Shown: positions 45,143 to 56,645, numbered from the stretch's first letter. The stretch is DNA of 64,000 nt from Gnetum montanum (GCA_015680685.1 MNCI01000270.1:256944-320943), one strand, 5' to 3'. Numbers and translations: made by a program. Notes: generated from the sequence alone by a model not told the origin.

Positions 45143-47057
45143 TACCCCCATGACTGAATGAAAACACGTCCTCAAGTTCCTTACAAAATATTGGAAAGGT
45201 ATGGGATTATTGACTTGAATGATACTAATGGTGAATGGGGTGACATGTGAACGGATCATCATTACAATACATGACAAAATTAGTATTCATGACAACAAGA
45301 GTGAACACTATATACATTTGACATCCAGCCTTATTTGGCAGCTGAAAGAGAAGAGAGAAGAGAGAGAGAAAAGAAGAAGTCTATTGCTGCCAACGCTAAG
45401 ATTGCACTTTTCATTATCCATCCATAAGTGTACCATCAATCTCATTCCTTGCATAACTGCTCCAGCACTAGTCCATTCTAAGTGTTTCCTCCAGATCCAA
45501 TCCATTGTTGTATGATTGCCATCTGTACACACAACATAGTCTTATATTAGTAAGGGTAAATGAATCAAAATGCAGTTGATACCTTGCCTCAGTGTAAGGT
45601 CCATTGGCTGAGTTGTGATATGGCTAATGCGGATCTAGAGATATAATACTGGTGACTACCAAAGGTGTAGGGGTTAAGAGAAAATCAAGAAAATTGGACC
45701 AGGACCCTCATGACTGAGAGCGAACCTCTAGTAACGAGGGAATGGAAAAAGGTAAGGAATAAGAAAGATGGAGAAAAAGAAACAACGAAAATGTCGATAA
45801 AATGGATGTCAAAGATGGAGATGAACAAAATAAATGGTGATTGCAGAAATGTTTAAGAAAAACAAATTAACTGATGTACCAAATAGGAATGCTAGTGGTT
45901 CCTCCCCAAAGTAGGCTCATGCCCTTAATGCCCTGAAAATCCCACATTCAAAGAGTTCATAGGCTCTAGAAATATCATTTGGAAGCAAGAGTTAAATTAT
46001 TAACCACAAGAGTTTACCAAAAAGAGAACAATGCATCAAACAAAATATGGACTATTGATACAACCGGCAATGAGGTGAAAATGGAGAAAGAAGGATTGAA
46101 AGGAGAGAATGGAATGGAGTCTCAAGAACAAGGTGGTGTATAGCCCCTTGTATATTAATGGTTAATGTGACTTAGTAGATCATATTCCAAATCCAGCCTC
46201 AAACAAACCATATCCAGTGACTTTGCATTAATAGATTCGGCCAATCCATCCACTTGAAGTAACAAGAATGCTTCCACCAAAGAGTCACCACCATTCCGAC
46301 GAAACGAAAAAGGAGAAAGTAGGAAGCGAGAAGGGCCTTAATTAGAGGGAACATGTTTATTTAGTTTCATAACCAATGCTTGTAGCCCAAATGATTATTT
46401 CATCTAAGGGGTGTGCTTTGAATTCTCACTATTTTTTTTTTTTATGTTTTGCATGAGAACCACACCACGCAAAGACTTATTATTTTTATTAGCTCACCTT
46501 CCCGATAATGGAGCAACGTTGAAATGGTAAGGAAAACCCAAGAAGGAAACATCCAAGCCCCCAAGAGAATGGCCAGCACAAATGCATCAAGTTCCCTTGA
46601 AGTCACACCCTTTTCAGTCCTTGAGTCCTTCCTTAGTTTGAGAAATACCCAGTCACCAATTCGTTGATAGTTCTTATTATTTAAGTAAAGGGACTATACA
46701 GTTCCAAGCTAAGAGAGACCATAAAAATTCATGGATGCATGGATGACGTGGACTCATTACCTATTATATCAAAAGAACCATACCTTAGTATCAACATCAT
46801 AACTCAAAGGTAAAAACCAAACATTAGCAATCAATAGAATACAGTTCATACCACCATCAGTAGCACTTATTAGGTGACAAACCTTAACAAAAATAAATAA
46901 ATAAACACACGAATAAACAAAAAACTATAAACGATGTTGCAAAACAAAAGCAAGAAAAGTTAATGAAAATTGTAAAACAAAAATGTGTAAAACAAAAACT
47001 TAAAAGACAAAAAGATAAAATAATAAATTAAAAACTGGAAAATAAAAAGTTAAAAAA
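45143..47057 (-). other. PPT and 3' untranslated region of element H
   Basis: PPT (ATGGGGGTA on the element strand) at 45143-45152. The rest is colinear with E and F 3' regions, including a (T)n run at 46431-46442 and 2-3 minisatellite units at 46970-47000. It changes to A-rich unique sequence at about 47000-47085. No coding evidence. Confidence 0.75.
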
Positions 47058-48264
47058 TTAAAGAATCAGAAAAATATTTATTAATTCTAGGTTGTTAGAA
47101 TGGAGGATACCCCCCATAGCAAAACGGTTGAGCATGGCTAGAATTAATAAATGGAAGGTTAGGATCCTTGCATGTTGGAACATTGGGACTTGGTCATACT
47201 TACCCCATTGGGGTTCACACACTTGATTATAATAAGCATAGTCGGGCAATTTATAATATGTAGTTTCTAGATAACGAGTTGACCCACTATGATAATTGGG
47301 ACCGTTAGATGGTATGCAAGGATCAGGATGTCACCCTCCATGGCTATATTCATTGGGCTATATGGTTGTTGGAGTGTTAAGTGGTGGCCTTAATTAGGTA
47401 ACATGAGGCATTGGGTTTGAAGAGGAAGATGCACCACAGTGTTGGATTTGTGCTAAGTTGGTGGATGCAGTGGTTTTTGAACTGTGGTGTCCCTTTTGAC
47501 GGTTACGTCTCAAGAAGGGACGCTTTCGATGTTATGAAGGACCTCCACTATTGTTGGGAGTAGCAGCACAAGTAACGTTTATGAGTTGGTGCTATGGTGC
47601 AAAATTTCCTGGCATAGCTGGCAGTGATGTAGGAGGGGGTGAAGTATCAGAATATTGAGGTTGAGGATAAGTGTAAGGCACATGAGGTGGTTATCTTGTT
47701 GGAGAGGACATGGGTGGATAGTACTCGGGAGAATGATAATTCGGCGAGATAGAGTATGTTAACCCAGTTGGAGAAATAGGATGTTGAACTTGATAAGCAT
47801 TTGGATTTGGAGGATACGAAGGGTGTCTCCAGTTTAGGGATGGCTTCCCCATGACTAGGATTGTTGCCACTGTGATTGAACACAGTATCTCTGTACGAAC
47901 TCTAGGTGTAATGTGTTTCTCCAATGCTCATATAAATGTAACAGAATTGGGCATACATCCCTAGGATCTTTCTTGTTTCATCATGAAGCCCATCAATGAT
48001 ATGGCACATTAGCCTTTCTTTGAATAACTCATGGCCTGGACAGTTGTTTAACAGTGCATAATATCTTTCTAAGGCCATGTCCAAGGGTTCATGTTGTGCT
48101 TTTTTCCACTCTTGGATTTGTTTCCTCAAGGCTGAAACTCTTACGTAGGTTTGATATCTTTCATTAAAGACTTCTACCATTGTTGGCCAACATTGTATTG
48201 AATTTGGTTTTAATGATCTATACCATACTTTTGCTTGGCCAACGAGTGTCATAGGGAAGAGCTT
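47058..48264 (-). pseudogene. Divergent gag of element H (C-terminal part; N-terminus in gap)
   Basis: The open frame 48252-47902 has the gag core: VWYRSLKPNSIQCWPTMVEV, FNERYQTYVRVSALRKQIQE, HEPLDMALERYYALLNNCPG, DGLHDETRKILGMYAQ. By hand alignment about 54 of 100 residues match E. A Pro/Tyr/Ser-rich region (PPNPNAYQVQHPISP, SPEYYPP) and a basic KRPFLRR stretch follow. The charged region and zinc knuckle seen in A, B, E, F and I are not found. The last frame ends at 47058. A G-rich tract (TATGGGGGGTATCC on the element strand, about 47107-47120) lies inside the end of gag. Confidence 0.75.
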
Positions 48265-49250
48265 NNNNNNNNNNNNNNNNNNNNNNNNNNNNNNNNNNNN
48301 NNNNNNNNNNNNNNNNNNNNNNNNNNNNNNNNNNNNNNNNNNNNNNNNNNNNNNNNNNNNNNNNNNNNNNNNNNNNNNNNNNNNNNNNNNNNNNNNNNNN
48401 NNNNNNNNNNNNNNNNNNNNNNNNNNNNNNNNNNNNNNNNNNNNNNNNNNNNNNNNNNNNNNNNNNNNNNNNNNNNNNNNNNNNNNNNNNNNNNNNNNNN
48501 NNNNNNNNNNNNNNNNNNNNNNNNNNNNNNNNNNNNNNNNNNNNNNNNNNNNNNNNNNNNNNNNNNNNNNNNNNNNNNNNNNNNNNNNNNNNNNNNNNNN
48601 NNNNNNNNNNNNNNNNNNNNNNNNNNNNNNNNNNNNNNNNNNNNNNNNNNNNNNNNNNNNNNNNNNNNNNNNNNNNNNNNNNNNNNNNNNNNNNNNNNNN
48701 NNNNNNNNNNNNNNNNNNNNNNNNNNNNNNNNNNNNNNNNNNNNNNNNNNNNNNNNNNNNNNNNNNNNNNNNNNNNNNNNNNNNNNNNNNNNNNNNNNNN
48801 NNNNNNNNNNNNNNNNNNNNNNNNNNNNNNNNNNNNNNNNNNNNNNNNNNNNNNNNNNNNNNNNNNNNNNNNNNNNNNNNNNNNNNNNNNNNNNNNNNNN
48901 NNNNNNNNNNNNNNNNNNNNNNNNNNNNNNNNNNNNNNNNNNNNNNNNNNNNNNNNNNNNNNNNNNNNNNNNNNNNNNNNNNNNNNNNNNNNNNNNNNNN
49001 NNNNNNNNNNNNNNNNNNNNNNNNNNNNNNNNNNNNNNNNNNNNNNNNNNNNNNNNNNNNNNNNNNNNNNNNNNNNNNNNNNNNNNNNNNNNNNNNNNNN
49101 NNNNNNNNNNNNNNNNNNNNNNNNNNNNNNNNNNNNNNNNNNNNNNNNNNNNNNNNNNNNNNNNNNNNNNNNNNNNNNNNNNNNNNNNNNNNNNNNNNNN
49201 NNNNNNNNNNNNNNNNNNNNNNNNNNNNNNNNNNNNNNNNNNNNNNNNNN
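48265..49250. other. Assembly gap (986 N)
   Basis: Run of N hiding the gag N-terminus, leader, PBS and most of the 5' LTR of element H. Confidence 1.
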
Positions 49251-49449
49251 ACTCCTACTGTGGGCACATGGAAATTATTCTAACTCTGGAATGGTAAAAA
49301 TGCTATAGTTTGGCTAAAGGACTAACTCTAGATGCCTAAAGCATGGAAAGCCGCCTCTTATTTATAGGCATTGCTGCAGGCTGCGATATCGCATACGCGA
49401 TATCACCAGGGTGGACATGATATTGCGGCTGCGATATTATAGCTCATCA
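49251..49449 (-). repeat. 5' LTR of element H, U3-side end
   Basis: Matches 44935-45142 closely, with TATA region and three to four CGATATC-type units (49381-49440), ending CTCATCA, then CATAC. Confidence 0.9.
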
Positions 49450-49625
49450 CATACCAACGAACATCACAAGTGTAATTGGGAAGATAACGATTGACCTTAA
49501 GGCTAGGTTCACTTCCTAAAAGGCTAGTGCACTAGAAATGATAAAGTTCGTGGAATTTGACCATATTACTTGTGAAGGCTTTGTGATTCATATAGTTAGG
49601 TGTAGGGGTGCCTCACCATCCATCA
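49450..49625 (+). repeat. 5' LTR of element I, second piece
   Basis: Resumes after the second CATAC copy with GTAATTGGGAAGATAACG and the U5 end GGGGTGCCTCACCATC, ending CCATCA at 49625. The first 5 bases are the target duplication of H. Confidence 0.85.
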
Positions 49626-49626
49626 T

Positions 49627-49644
49627 TGGTGCCATTGCTGGGGA
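49627..49644 (+). promoter_or_regulatory. Primer binding site of element I (tRNA-Asp)
   Basis: TGGTGCCATTGCTGGGGA matches 15 of 18 bases complementary to the tRNA-Asp 3' end; the three mismatches are transitions. One base after the LTR end. Confidence 0.85.
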
Positions 49645-49779
49645 CTTTTTTTGTGGAATGTGCAATATTTAGGTCTAAGTAAATACCATTATATTGTTGT
49701 ATGAACCTAAGGTCAATATCATTTCCACTATACATAAAAATTATAAAAGCACACTAACAATTTCATTTTGTTTTGCAAA

Positions 49780-51678
49780 ATGTCTTCTTCTTCTCACAAG
49801 CTCGAAGATACCAAACCATCGATCCCACAAGAATGCAAGGTGGTATACACTCATCCAGATGATTTTGTGCCAAATTTCACCTTCATCCTACATCAGGATA
49901 AACAGATGTGATGGTGTGATATGAAGGGAAACATCGTCTTGCCCTCCAATTGATCTATGCCTAGGATGCTATTTAAAATCCTTAAGAAGTTGGGCATAGT
50001 AACTCTTCATGAAGAATACATTGTGGATGGATACGACACTTGGAACTACTGTCCCACTAAAACACAAAAGCGAGATAAACATCAAGAGAAACTCCATGAA
50101 GTTATAAAGGGAAAACATTATACTAACCCCTTATTCCTACTAGATCAGGAAGACAATGAGGATCCTCCCTTGGAAGGTTCTCAACATGAAGATTCTCCAC
50201 CCCCTGCTACTGATGGCAAGGGTGTGAACCTGATCCTACAATCCACTATTCATAAACTAGGTTCAAAAAATAGTGATAGCCACAATAGGAACTTAAGTAA
50301 ACATCGCAATAACAAGGGATCTAAGGATGGTGATCGTAATAAGTGTAAGAGTGGTGGCAGACACCATAGTGGCAGTGGTGGTTCACCTTCCTCTTCATCC
50401 TCTTCATCCGATTTCGAACATTCTTTTTCATCTAATGGTTCAAATGGAAGCCACCATCGAAACAATCATGATGAAGGTGATCAACAAAATAAGAATGACC
50501 ATGAAGGCCACCAAAATTGAAGGGGTGGCTAAAATCATCATCGACGTCATCAATGCAGCAATGATGATGAACCTTTATTGGCAACTCAAAGTATGCTCAA
50601 CACTGCAGAGGCAATAAGAATCCTAAACAAGCATATGAAGGATAATTCGATCAAGTGCCTAGACATGAACAATATTCTAAGATTTGAGGGGGATACAATT
50701 CTAATTCGTAGACACATCTACAAGCTTTTCAAGATGCTTGTGCCTTGCAGAACATACAAAGTGAGTGGCAAAAACTCAAGCTTTTTCCAAGGGCACTCAT
50801 TAAGGAAGCTAAAAGTTAGTACCATTCCTTAGAGCTAGAATCTATTCACAAATGGAGTACCATGTTAGAACTGTTCAATGACAAATATCAAACATACTCA
50901 AGAGTGTCTAATCTGAGAAGGCAAATCCAAGGCTAGAAACAAGGAGCACATGAACCCTTGGATGCCACCATGGGCCAATACTATTCACTCCTACACTGAT
51001 ACCTTGGCCATGATTACTCTCAGAGGGAACAACTTCATCACATAATAGATGGGCTCAGAGTAGAAATAAGGGAAAGTGCTGAAGAGTATAATAGGGACCC
51101 AACCATTAAAAAATAAGAGGCTCGATTTTGTGATGAGGAGGAGTTACCACTTGATGAAGTGGTGAACAGAAAGACCTTGGCCATTCAAAAATCTATTTAT
51201 GATATTTCAACCAAGGTTGACAAGTTATGGGACTCTTTGGATGAAAAGTTTTAAACCACATTGAAGATTACTGAGGAATCCAAAGAGTAAAATAGTGATC
51301 ATAATCATAAGAGGCGAAAAGAAGCTAAATGTGCCTACCAAAAAGGTAAGGGCAAAGCTACTATAGTAGAGGAAGTTGTGGATTCTAACTCTGATGATGG
51401 CACTAAATGTGATGTCTATCAATATGAACATCAAAAGGTATGTTGCCCTGTGGTGTCAAACTTACAAGAGTCTGGAGTGTACGCATTGAATCCTTTCCTA
51501 GCATGTAGGCAAGCTCCAAGATGATTGTCTTACCCTCAAGGCAGTCTAAGGAAGTTCCACCAACAGCAACAAGCTTGCTACCCAAGTGGAACTCTCCATA
51601 ACCTTAAGAACAATACCAATAGCAATATCAACCACAATCATGGGGAATGCCACCACCAAGACAGTAATACCCTTATAG
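49780..51678 (+). pseudogene. gag of element I
   Basis: The start ATG is at 49780 (MSSSSHKLED). Conserved N-terminal blocks VVYTHPDDFVPNFTF and GNIVLPSN are separated by stops. 49957-50518 is open and ends in a Ser/His/Asn-rich tract (SGGSPSSSSSSSDFEHSF). The gag core (YHSLELESIHKWSTMLEL, YQTYSRVSNLRRQIQ, ATMGQYYSLLH) spans about 50640-51060, but about 35 codons after DGLRVEIRES are deleted. A charged region and the knuckle CDVYQYEHQKVCCP (second Cys is Tyr, about 51408-51450) follow, then the Pro/Gln-rich linker to the J insertion. Confidence 0.85.
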
Positions 51679-51683
51679 GTAAC

Positions 51684-52700
51684 TGATGAGATGCGATTCG
51701 CATAGGCCGTAATATCGCGTACGTGATATCGCATCCCCTGTGATATCGCATCCCCTGTGATATCGCATACGCGATATCACGTCATCCCCTACGATATCGC
51801 GTACACAATATCGCAGTGTGCTATCATATCTGTAAATAAGAGGCAGCTCTCCCTTGTTTCCTCATCCTAGGCTAGAAGTAGGGAAACTCTGGCAGATTGA
51901 TCACTCCAGAGATAGAATATTTTCCATGTGCTCGCAGTAGGAGTCCTAAAGTGAACAGATCTTTATTCGAGCAGCATTGTACCTGAACACAAGTTGTGTA
52001 CAGCAATAAAGACGAACTTCCTAGATAAACCTTGCAGTGCATGGAATAGGATTTTATTTAATGTTATTTATTTCTTTCTCTCTTAGTAATATGGAATGAG
52101 TACGACTTGATTACGACCATTTAAGGATGTGTACGGATAATCAAAGAATGGATGCTCATCACACTTAGGCTAGAAATGCGGAATGAGTACAACTTGATTA
52201 CGAGCATTTAAGGATGTGTACAGATAATCAAGAAATTGGCTGCTCATCGCACTTAGGCTAAATTAGCTTTCTCAACCCTTTCCTCCTAGTTAAGTGCCTC
52301 AGTACGACCACTTCGAGCACGTGCATTACGCGTGGTGATCCTAGCAACGATTAGCATTTGGTAGCCACGGTTGCATTAGTTCAGGGTGTGTATGGTAAGT
52401 GGGAACGGATGCTGATGCTAGGTAATTTAGACTTAGTTCATTAGTTAGATTTAGTTAGTTTCTTCAACCCTTTACCTCAATAGCATAGGAGACAAAAACA
52501 TAAAAACTATAAAAATCATATACCTCAGACTTACTTAATCATACACCGTGACAATTACAAGTAAGTCTAGGAAGACAACGAATGATTAACCCTAAGTGTT
52601 CCATGGGGCGTGTAGGCACTTAGTCTAAGGAGTTCGACCAGATCGCATGTGCTATGCTCGTTTCGTATGGTTGAGTGTAGGGGTACCTCGCCACTCATCA
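51684..52700 (+). repeat. Solo LTR J (CGATATCG type) with exact target duplication GTAAC
   Basis: TGATGAGATGCGATTCG to CCACTCATCA, 1017 bp, flanked by GTAAC at 51679-51683 and 52701-52705. The gag-protease linker of element I continues on both sides. It is about 200 bp longer than its relatives because of an expanded U3 array (51710-51825) and an 86-87 bp tandem duplication (52089-52174 and 52175-52261). The TATA box is replaced by TGTAAATAAGAGGC (51830-51844). Confidence 0.9.
51710..51825. repeat. Expanded U3 palindrome array of solo LTR J
   Basis: About seven CGATATCG-like units (forms AATATCGCG, GTGATATCGCA, GCGATATCAC, ACGATATCGCG) alternating with CCCCTGTG/CCCCTA spacers. The longest array in the window. 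Confidence 0.85.
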
Positions 52701-52705
52701 GTAAC

Positions 52706-53807
52706 CAAATCCATATAGGTACTATGTTCAGTTGTCCATCTCCCCTAGAAGTTCTACAAGTCATGCATCATTCTATCATCACTATTACCCTCCAAAGTAC
52801 CACAGAACATATTCACCATCTACTTGAGGGGAAAACCCATGTCTGTATCCTTATCATCCTCCACATCCCTCTACACCTACACCTCGACCTTCAACTCAAT
52901 TACCTCCTACTCCATCTCTATAGGGTGAGATTCCTCCACAACTACAACAATGAAATGCTACAAGGGCTATACACTCACAACCAATTTTTCAACCAAGTGG
53001 TCTGGATAATCAATCAAGGAAACAGCCTTTCTTTCATCCTAGCAGTCATCTCCAACCCTCACAACTTGCTCCGGTTGATCACCCTGCATCTCTAGCACCC
53101 TCATCCTTTGCATCAAATATCTTTGAATGCCCTTCAAACCAAGTATCACCTAGGATATGCACTATAATGCTAACTCATGTTGTTTTTGACTGGATTAAAG
53201 TTGGTAATCTTTCTACAAAAAGATCTAACCTAGGTAGTCCACTCATCTATATACAACTTACTAGACAGAATCCATACAAAGCTCTTGTTGACTCTGGTTC
53301 CAAAGTTAATCTCATTTCCCATGATATGTACAAGGCCTAGAACCACCACCTCTTAAGAATAGCAACATCCATTTATAATTATTAGATTAATTGATTACTA
53401 TCCCTTTAGGATTAGTAGAGGACATTATGACCACAATTTGTGGGTGGTCCTATCCTACTAATTTTCTAGTAATCAAGGTGGAAAACTACAAAAGTGACTT
53501 CCCCATCATTATGGGAAGGGCTTGGTTAAGCACGGTCAACATGTGAATGGGTATAAGGGACCTATCTCTAGAAATATCCAAGGAAAATAATCTAGGCAAA
53601 ATTGAGAAGAAGCGTATTCCATGCATCGCGTACAATGATAACAGGTGTAATTACATGCAAAGGATTTGGTCAATCAAGAGCACATACATTAAGGCATGTA
53701 ATCAATGTGCACAATAAATTAACATTCAAAAGTGTCTATACATAGTAGCCACAAGGCAGGAGGGCACCCAATGGCTAATAGTTGATTCAGATAATAGCAC
53801 AATATGC
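52706..53807 (+). pseudogene. gag-protease linker and protease of element I
   Basis: The Pro/Ser/Gln-rich linker (52706-53150) is followed by WIKVGNLSTKRSNLGSPLIY, the active-site block ALVDSGSKVNLIS (DSG codons 53290-53298) and, after frame changes, IPLGLVEDIM, DFPIIMGRAWLSTV and GIRDLSLEISKEN. Order and motifs match A and E. The catalytic Asp is intact; the domain is interrupted by stops near 53338-53420 and 53545. Confidence 0.8.
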
Positions 53808-54859
53808 ATGGAATCAACTAAGAGCCTAACATGTGCATATGTTGAAGGCATGGATAAAATTGAACAAGTTCATTCCCAACTCTTTAATGAAGATGATAAT
53901 ACCTATTGGGAAGAGTTGGAAATCCCAGATCATTTCAAGCAGGAGCCCTTAAAACTAAAAACTTTACTAGCTAGTACAGAGTATGCATTTTTTAAAAATG
54001 GTAAACTGGTCATCATTAATGCCAAACTTGCTCTTGAAGAAAAAGAAAAGTTATTGGAAGTGGTGAATAAATGATCAAGAACCTTTGCTTGATCATATCT
54101 AGAGCTAACAGGAATTGCTCCGAGGATATGCTCGCATCGCATCTACACCAACTCAGCCATGAAGGCAACCATAAAGGCAACTAAACCCCAAATTAAAGCA
54201 AATCACTAAGGAGGAGATACAGCAACTCCTCAAGGTAGGGTTCATCTATCTAATCACGGATAGTGAGTGGGTTAGCCCACTCATAATAGTACTAAAGAAG
54301 GACTTCAAATTACAAGTCTATATCGACTTTAGGTTATTAAATATGGAAACATTTAAGGATCACTTTCCTTTGCCATTTGTGGATCAAGTATTAAACATCA
54401 TATTTAGGCATTGTTATTATAGATTTTTGGATGGTTACAGTGGCTATAACCAAATCCAAATTGCACCCAAAGATCAAGCCAAGACAACATTCAGAAGTCC
54501 CTAGAAAACTTTTGCATACTATAAGATGCCATTCGGTCTATGCAATGCCCCTACAACATTTCAACGCTTGGTCCTTAGTATCTTTCAACAACAAATCAGT
54601 AGTGGTGTTAAAGTCTTCATGGATGACGTTTTCACCTATGGAGCTACCTTTGAGCAAGCCTTGATCTAGCTTAAGCAAATATTGAAGAGATGTGTAGAGG
54701 CAAACCTACGACTCAACTAGCAAAAGAGCCATCTCATGGTCCAACAAGGCATTGTGCTAGGGCACTGAATTTCACAAAAAGGAATTGAAGTAGATCTAGA
54801 AAAGATAAGGATCATCTAAGGAATAACATGCCAACTAGAGACCATTAAAGATGTTTGGT
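53808..54859 (+). pseudogene. Protease-RT linker and reverse transcriptase of element I
   Basis: The linker is open from 53808 to 54071 (TYWEELEIPDHFKQE, ALEEKEKLLEVVNK). RT follows: ITKEEIQQLLKVGFIYLI, VYIDFRLLNM (motif A), YRFLDGYSGYNQIQIAPKDQ, MPFGLCNAPTTFQ, VFMDDVFTYG (catalytic MDD, 54619-54627), GIVLGH. It breaks off at the n at 54860 within the KDVW/KDIRSF block, so about 45 residues of the RT end are missing. A few stops. Confidence 0.85.
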
Positions 54860-54860
54860 N
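54860..54860. other. Single-n join, about 140 bp of RT missing
   Basis: Comparison with F (26151-26330) shows the GHIGYYRRF to AFQTLK region absent between the two sides of the n. Confidence 0.8.
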
Positions 54861-55560
54861 GATAAACTCATAGAAACACCAATCCTACGAGCACTAGATT
54901 AGTTCAAACCATTCCATATCATGACAGATGCATCTAACTATGCTTTGGGAGTAGTGCTCATGCAAATGGATGATAAGAAACGTCCATATTATATCCACTG
55001 TGCAAGTAAAAGCATTGTGGGGGCACAGTTGAATTACACCACCATGGAGAAAGAATGGAAGTGGTGGATGTGCTAGAAAAGTTTAGGCACTATGTGCTTG
55101 GTTACAAAGTATTTATGCATAAGCCAACAGCGAGCCCTTGTGTCATACAGTGGCTTGTGATCTTGCAGGAATTTGATCTCACTATGGTAGATTGAAAAGG
55201 GACTGAGAATGTGGTCGCTGATCACCTTTCTCACTTAACATGGGATAACAAAGAGGATGAGAGCCTACTCTCTGATCAGTTTCTAGATAAACTCCTCTTT
55301 ACTGGAGCAATAAGTGAATAAATGCCTAAAAAAGCATTATGGTATAATGGCATCCTCACATATCTTCTCACTCAAGAGATGCCACAAGACTTGGATTTTA
55401 GGAAAAAACAATAATTTCTTCATTGAGTCAAATACTTCATGAAAATCAATGGATACCTTTACAAGGTGTGTGCTGATGGCATGATCTATTAATGTGTCCC
55501 TGACAAAGATCAACTGTGTGTTCTCTAGGATGCTCATGAAGGACCTTGTCAAGGCCACTA
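54861..55560 (+). pseudogene. RNase H of element I
   Basis: FKPFHIMTDASNYALGVVLM, DDKKRPYYIHCASKSIV, AQLNYTTMEKE, then a deletion removing the FVHIDHSAI block, and CHTVACDLAGI/LTMVD-type and NVVADHLSHL remnants in shifting frames to 55260. The tail to 55560 is the linker to integrase (QEMPQDLDFRKK). Confidence 0.8.
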
Positions 55561-56645
55561 TGCAAGGAGATGCACAGCCATAAAAATCCTAATGGCAAGA
55601 TACTATTAGCTTACAATCCTTAGGGATACCCACCAATTCGTCAAGTCTTGTGAATGTTGTCAATGTGACGGGGGGATGACTGTTTGCACAGAAGGTCCTC
55701 AACAATGGATTCAACCACTAGAGCCTTTCAACATATGGGGCATTGACTTCATGGGTACCATCACATCCATGTCCAATGGAAAAGCATATATTACAGTAGC
55801 AGTTAAAGACTACAACAAATGGGCAAAAGTAGCAGCTGTTACTAATTGTACATCATCCACTACTACCAAATTTATACAACAAAATATCGTGAATATGTTT
55901 GGGGTGCCACATTCACTAATTTCTAATAATGGAACTCATTTCACAGGTGCCACATTTAGAAAATTAATGCAACGCTTGGGGGTAGAACATATATTAACAA
56001 CACCTTACCACCCCTAAGCCAACAGTCAAGCAGAGGTAACCAACTGGGAGATTACAAAAATATTAATGTGGACCATTAACAAATATAGGAAAGATTGGAG
56101 TACAAAACTTAATGATGCTCTATGGGCTTATCATTCAACTTGGAAACTTCCTGTTGGCTATTCTCCCTACGAGTTAGTGTATGGGAAACTTCCAATGCTC
56201 ACAATCCAATTTGAGCTCTGGACACTCTTAATGGCCTATGATCTAAACCTTGACCTAAGTCTAGCACAAAAGGAAAGATTGATCAATCCGAATGTGCCAG
56301 GCCAAAATTGCTTAGTGGCCCTATCCTTGAATGAGGTGAACAAGGCATTCAGCAAGCAACATCATGATCTTAGAATCAAGAAAGTAAAACTCCAACTAGG
56401 AGATAGGGTTCTTTATTAGAACCCCACACATGTACCCCAAAATTCAAAATTTCAAACATTGTGCAATGGACCTTATGTCATTGATCAAACCTTTCCCTCT
56501 AGGACCATCATAATTTACAAACCTAACAGCCTAAATAAAAAGTAGTCGGTTAATATCCAACAAGTGAACCTTTCCTAGAACCAAGATAGGCTAGTGTAAA
56601 TACCACCTCAACAGATGGACAACCACATTCTATTTTTCAAATCCC
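55561..56645 (+). pseudogene. Integrase of element I
   Basis: Zinc-domain end HQFVKSCECCQCDGGM (about 55635-55680), [20 protein letters not shown] (first Asp), then ISNNGTHF where the second catalytic Asp is Asn (codon 55925-55927), and SQAEVTNWEI with Glu retained. IGYSPY-type VGYSPYELVYGKLPM and the C-terminal region with LGDRVLY and NGPYVIDQTF follow. Open from 55676 to 56014 and 56066 to 56416, then stops. Confidence 0.85.

Larger units (their letters stand above)
44305..49449 (-). mobile_element. Element H: gag-only derivative with a divergent gag and group-type LTRs
   Basis: Exact CATAC duplications flank a minus element with 3' LTR (44305-45142), PPT, 3' untranslated region colinear with E, then gag, a 986-bp N gap, and the end of the 5' LTR (49251-49449). 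No protease, RT, RNase H or integrase sequence lies between the 3' untranslated region and gag. LTRs and 3' region belong to the CGATATCG group, but gag is only about half identical to the E gag core. It depends on helper enzymes (inference). Confidence 0.85.

Noticed and set aside
49694-49924. Plus-strand ORF upstream of the element I gag
   Set aside because: It is out of frame with gag and covers the leader; gag starts at 49780 by homology with A, E and F.
52649-53095. 148-codon ORF across the J LTR end
   Set aside because: It crosses the LTR boundary and runs in the wrong frame of the Pro/Gln-rich linker; a shadow ORF.
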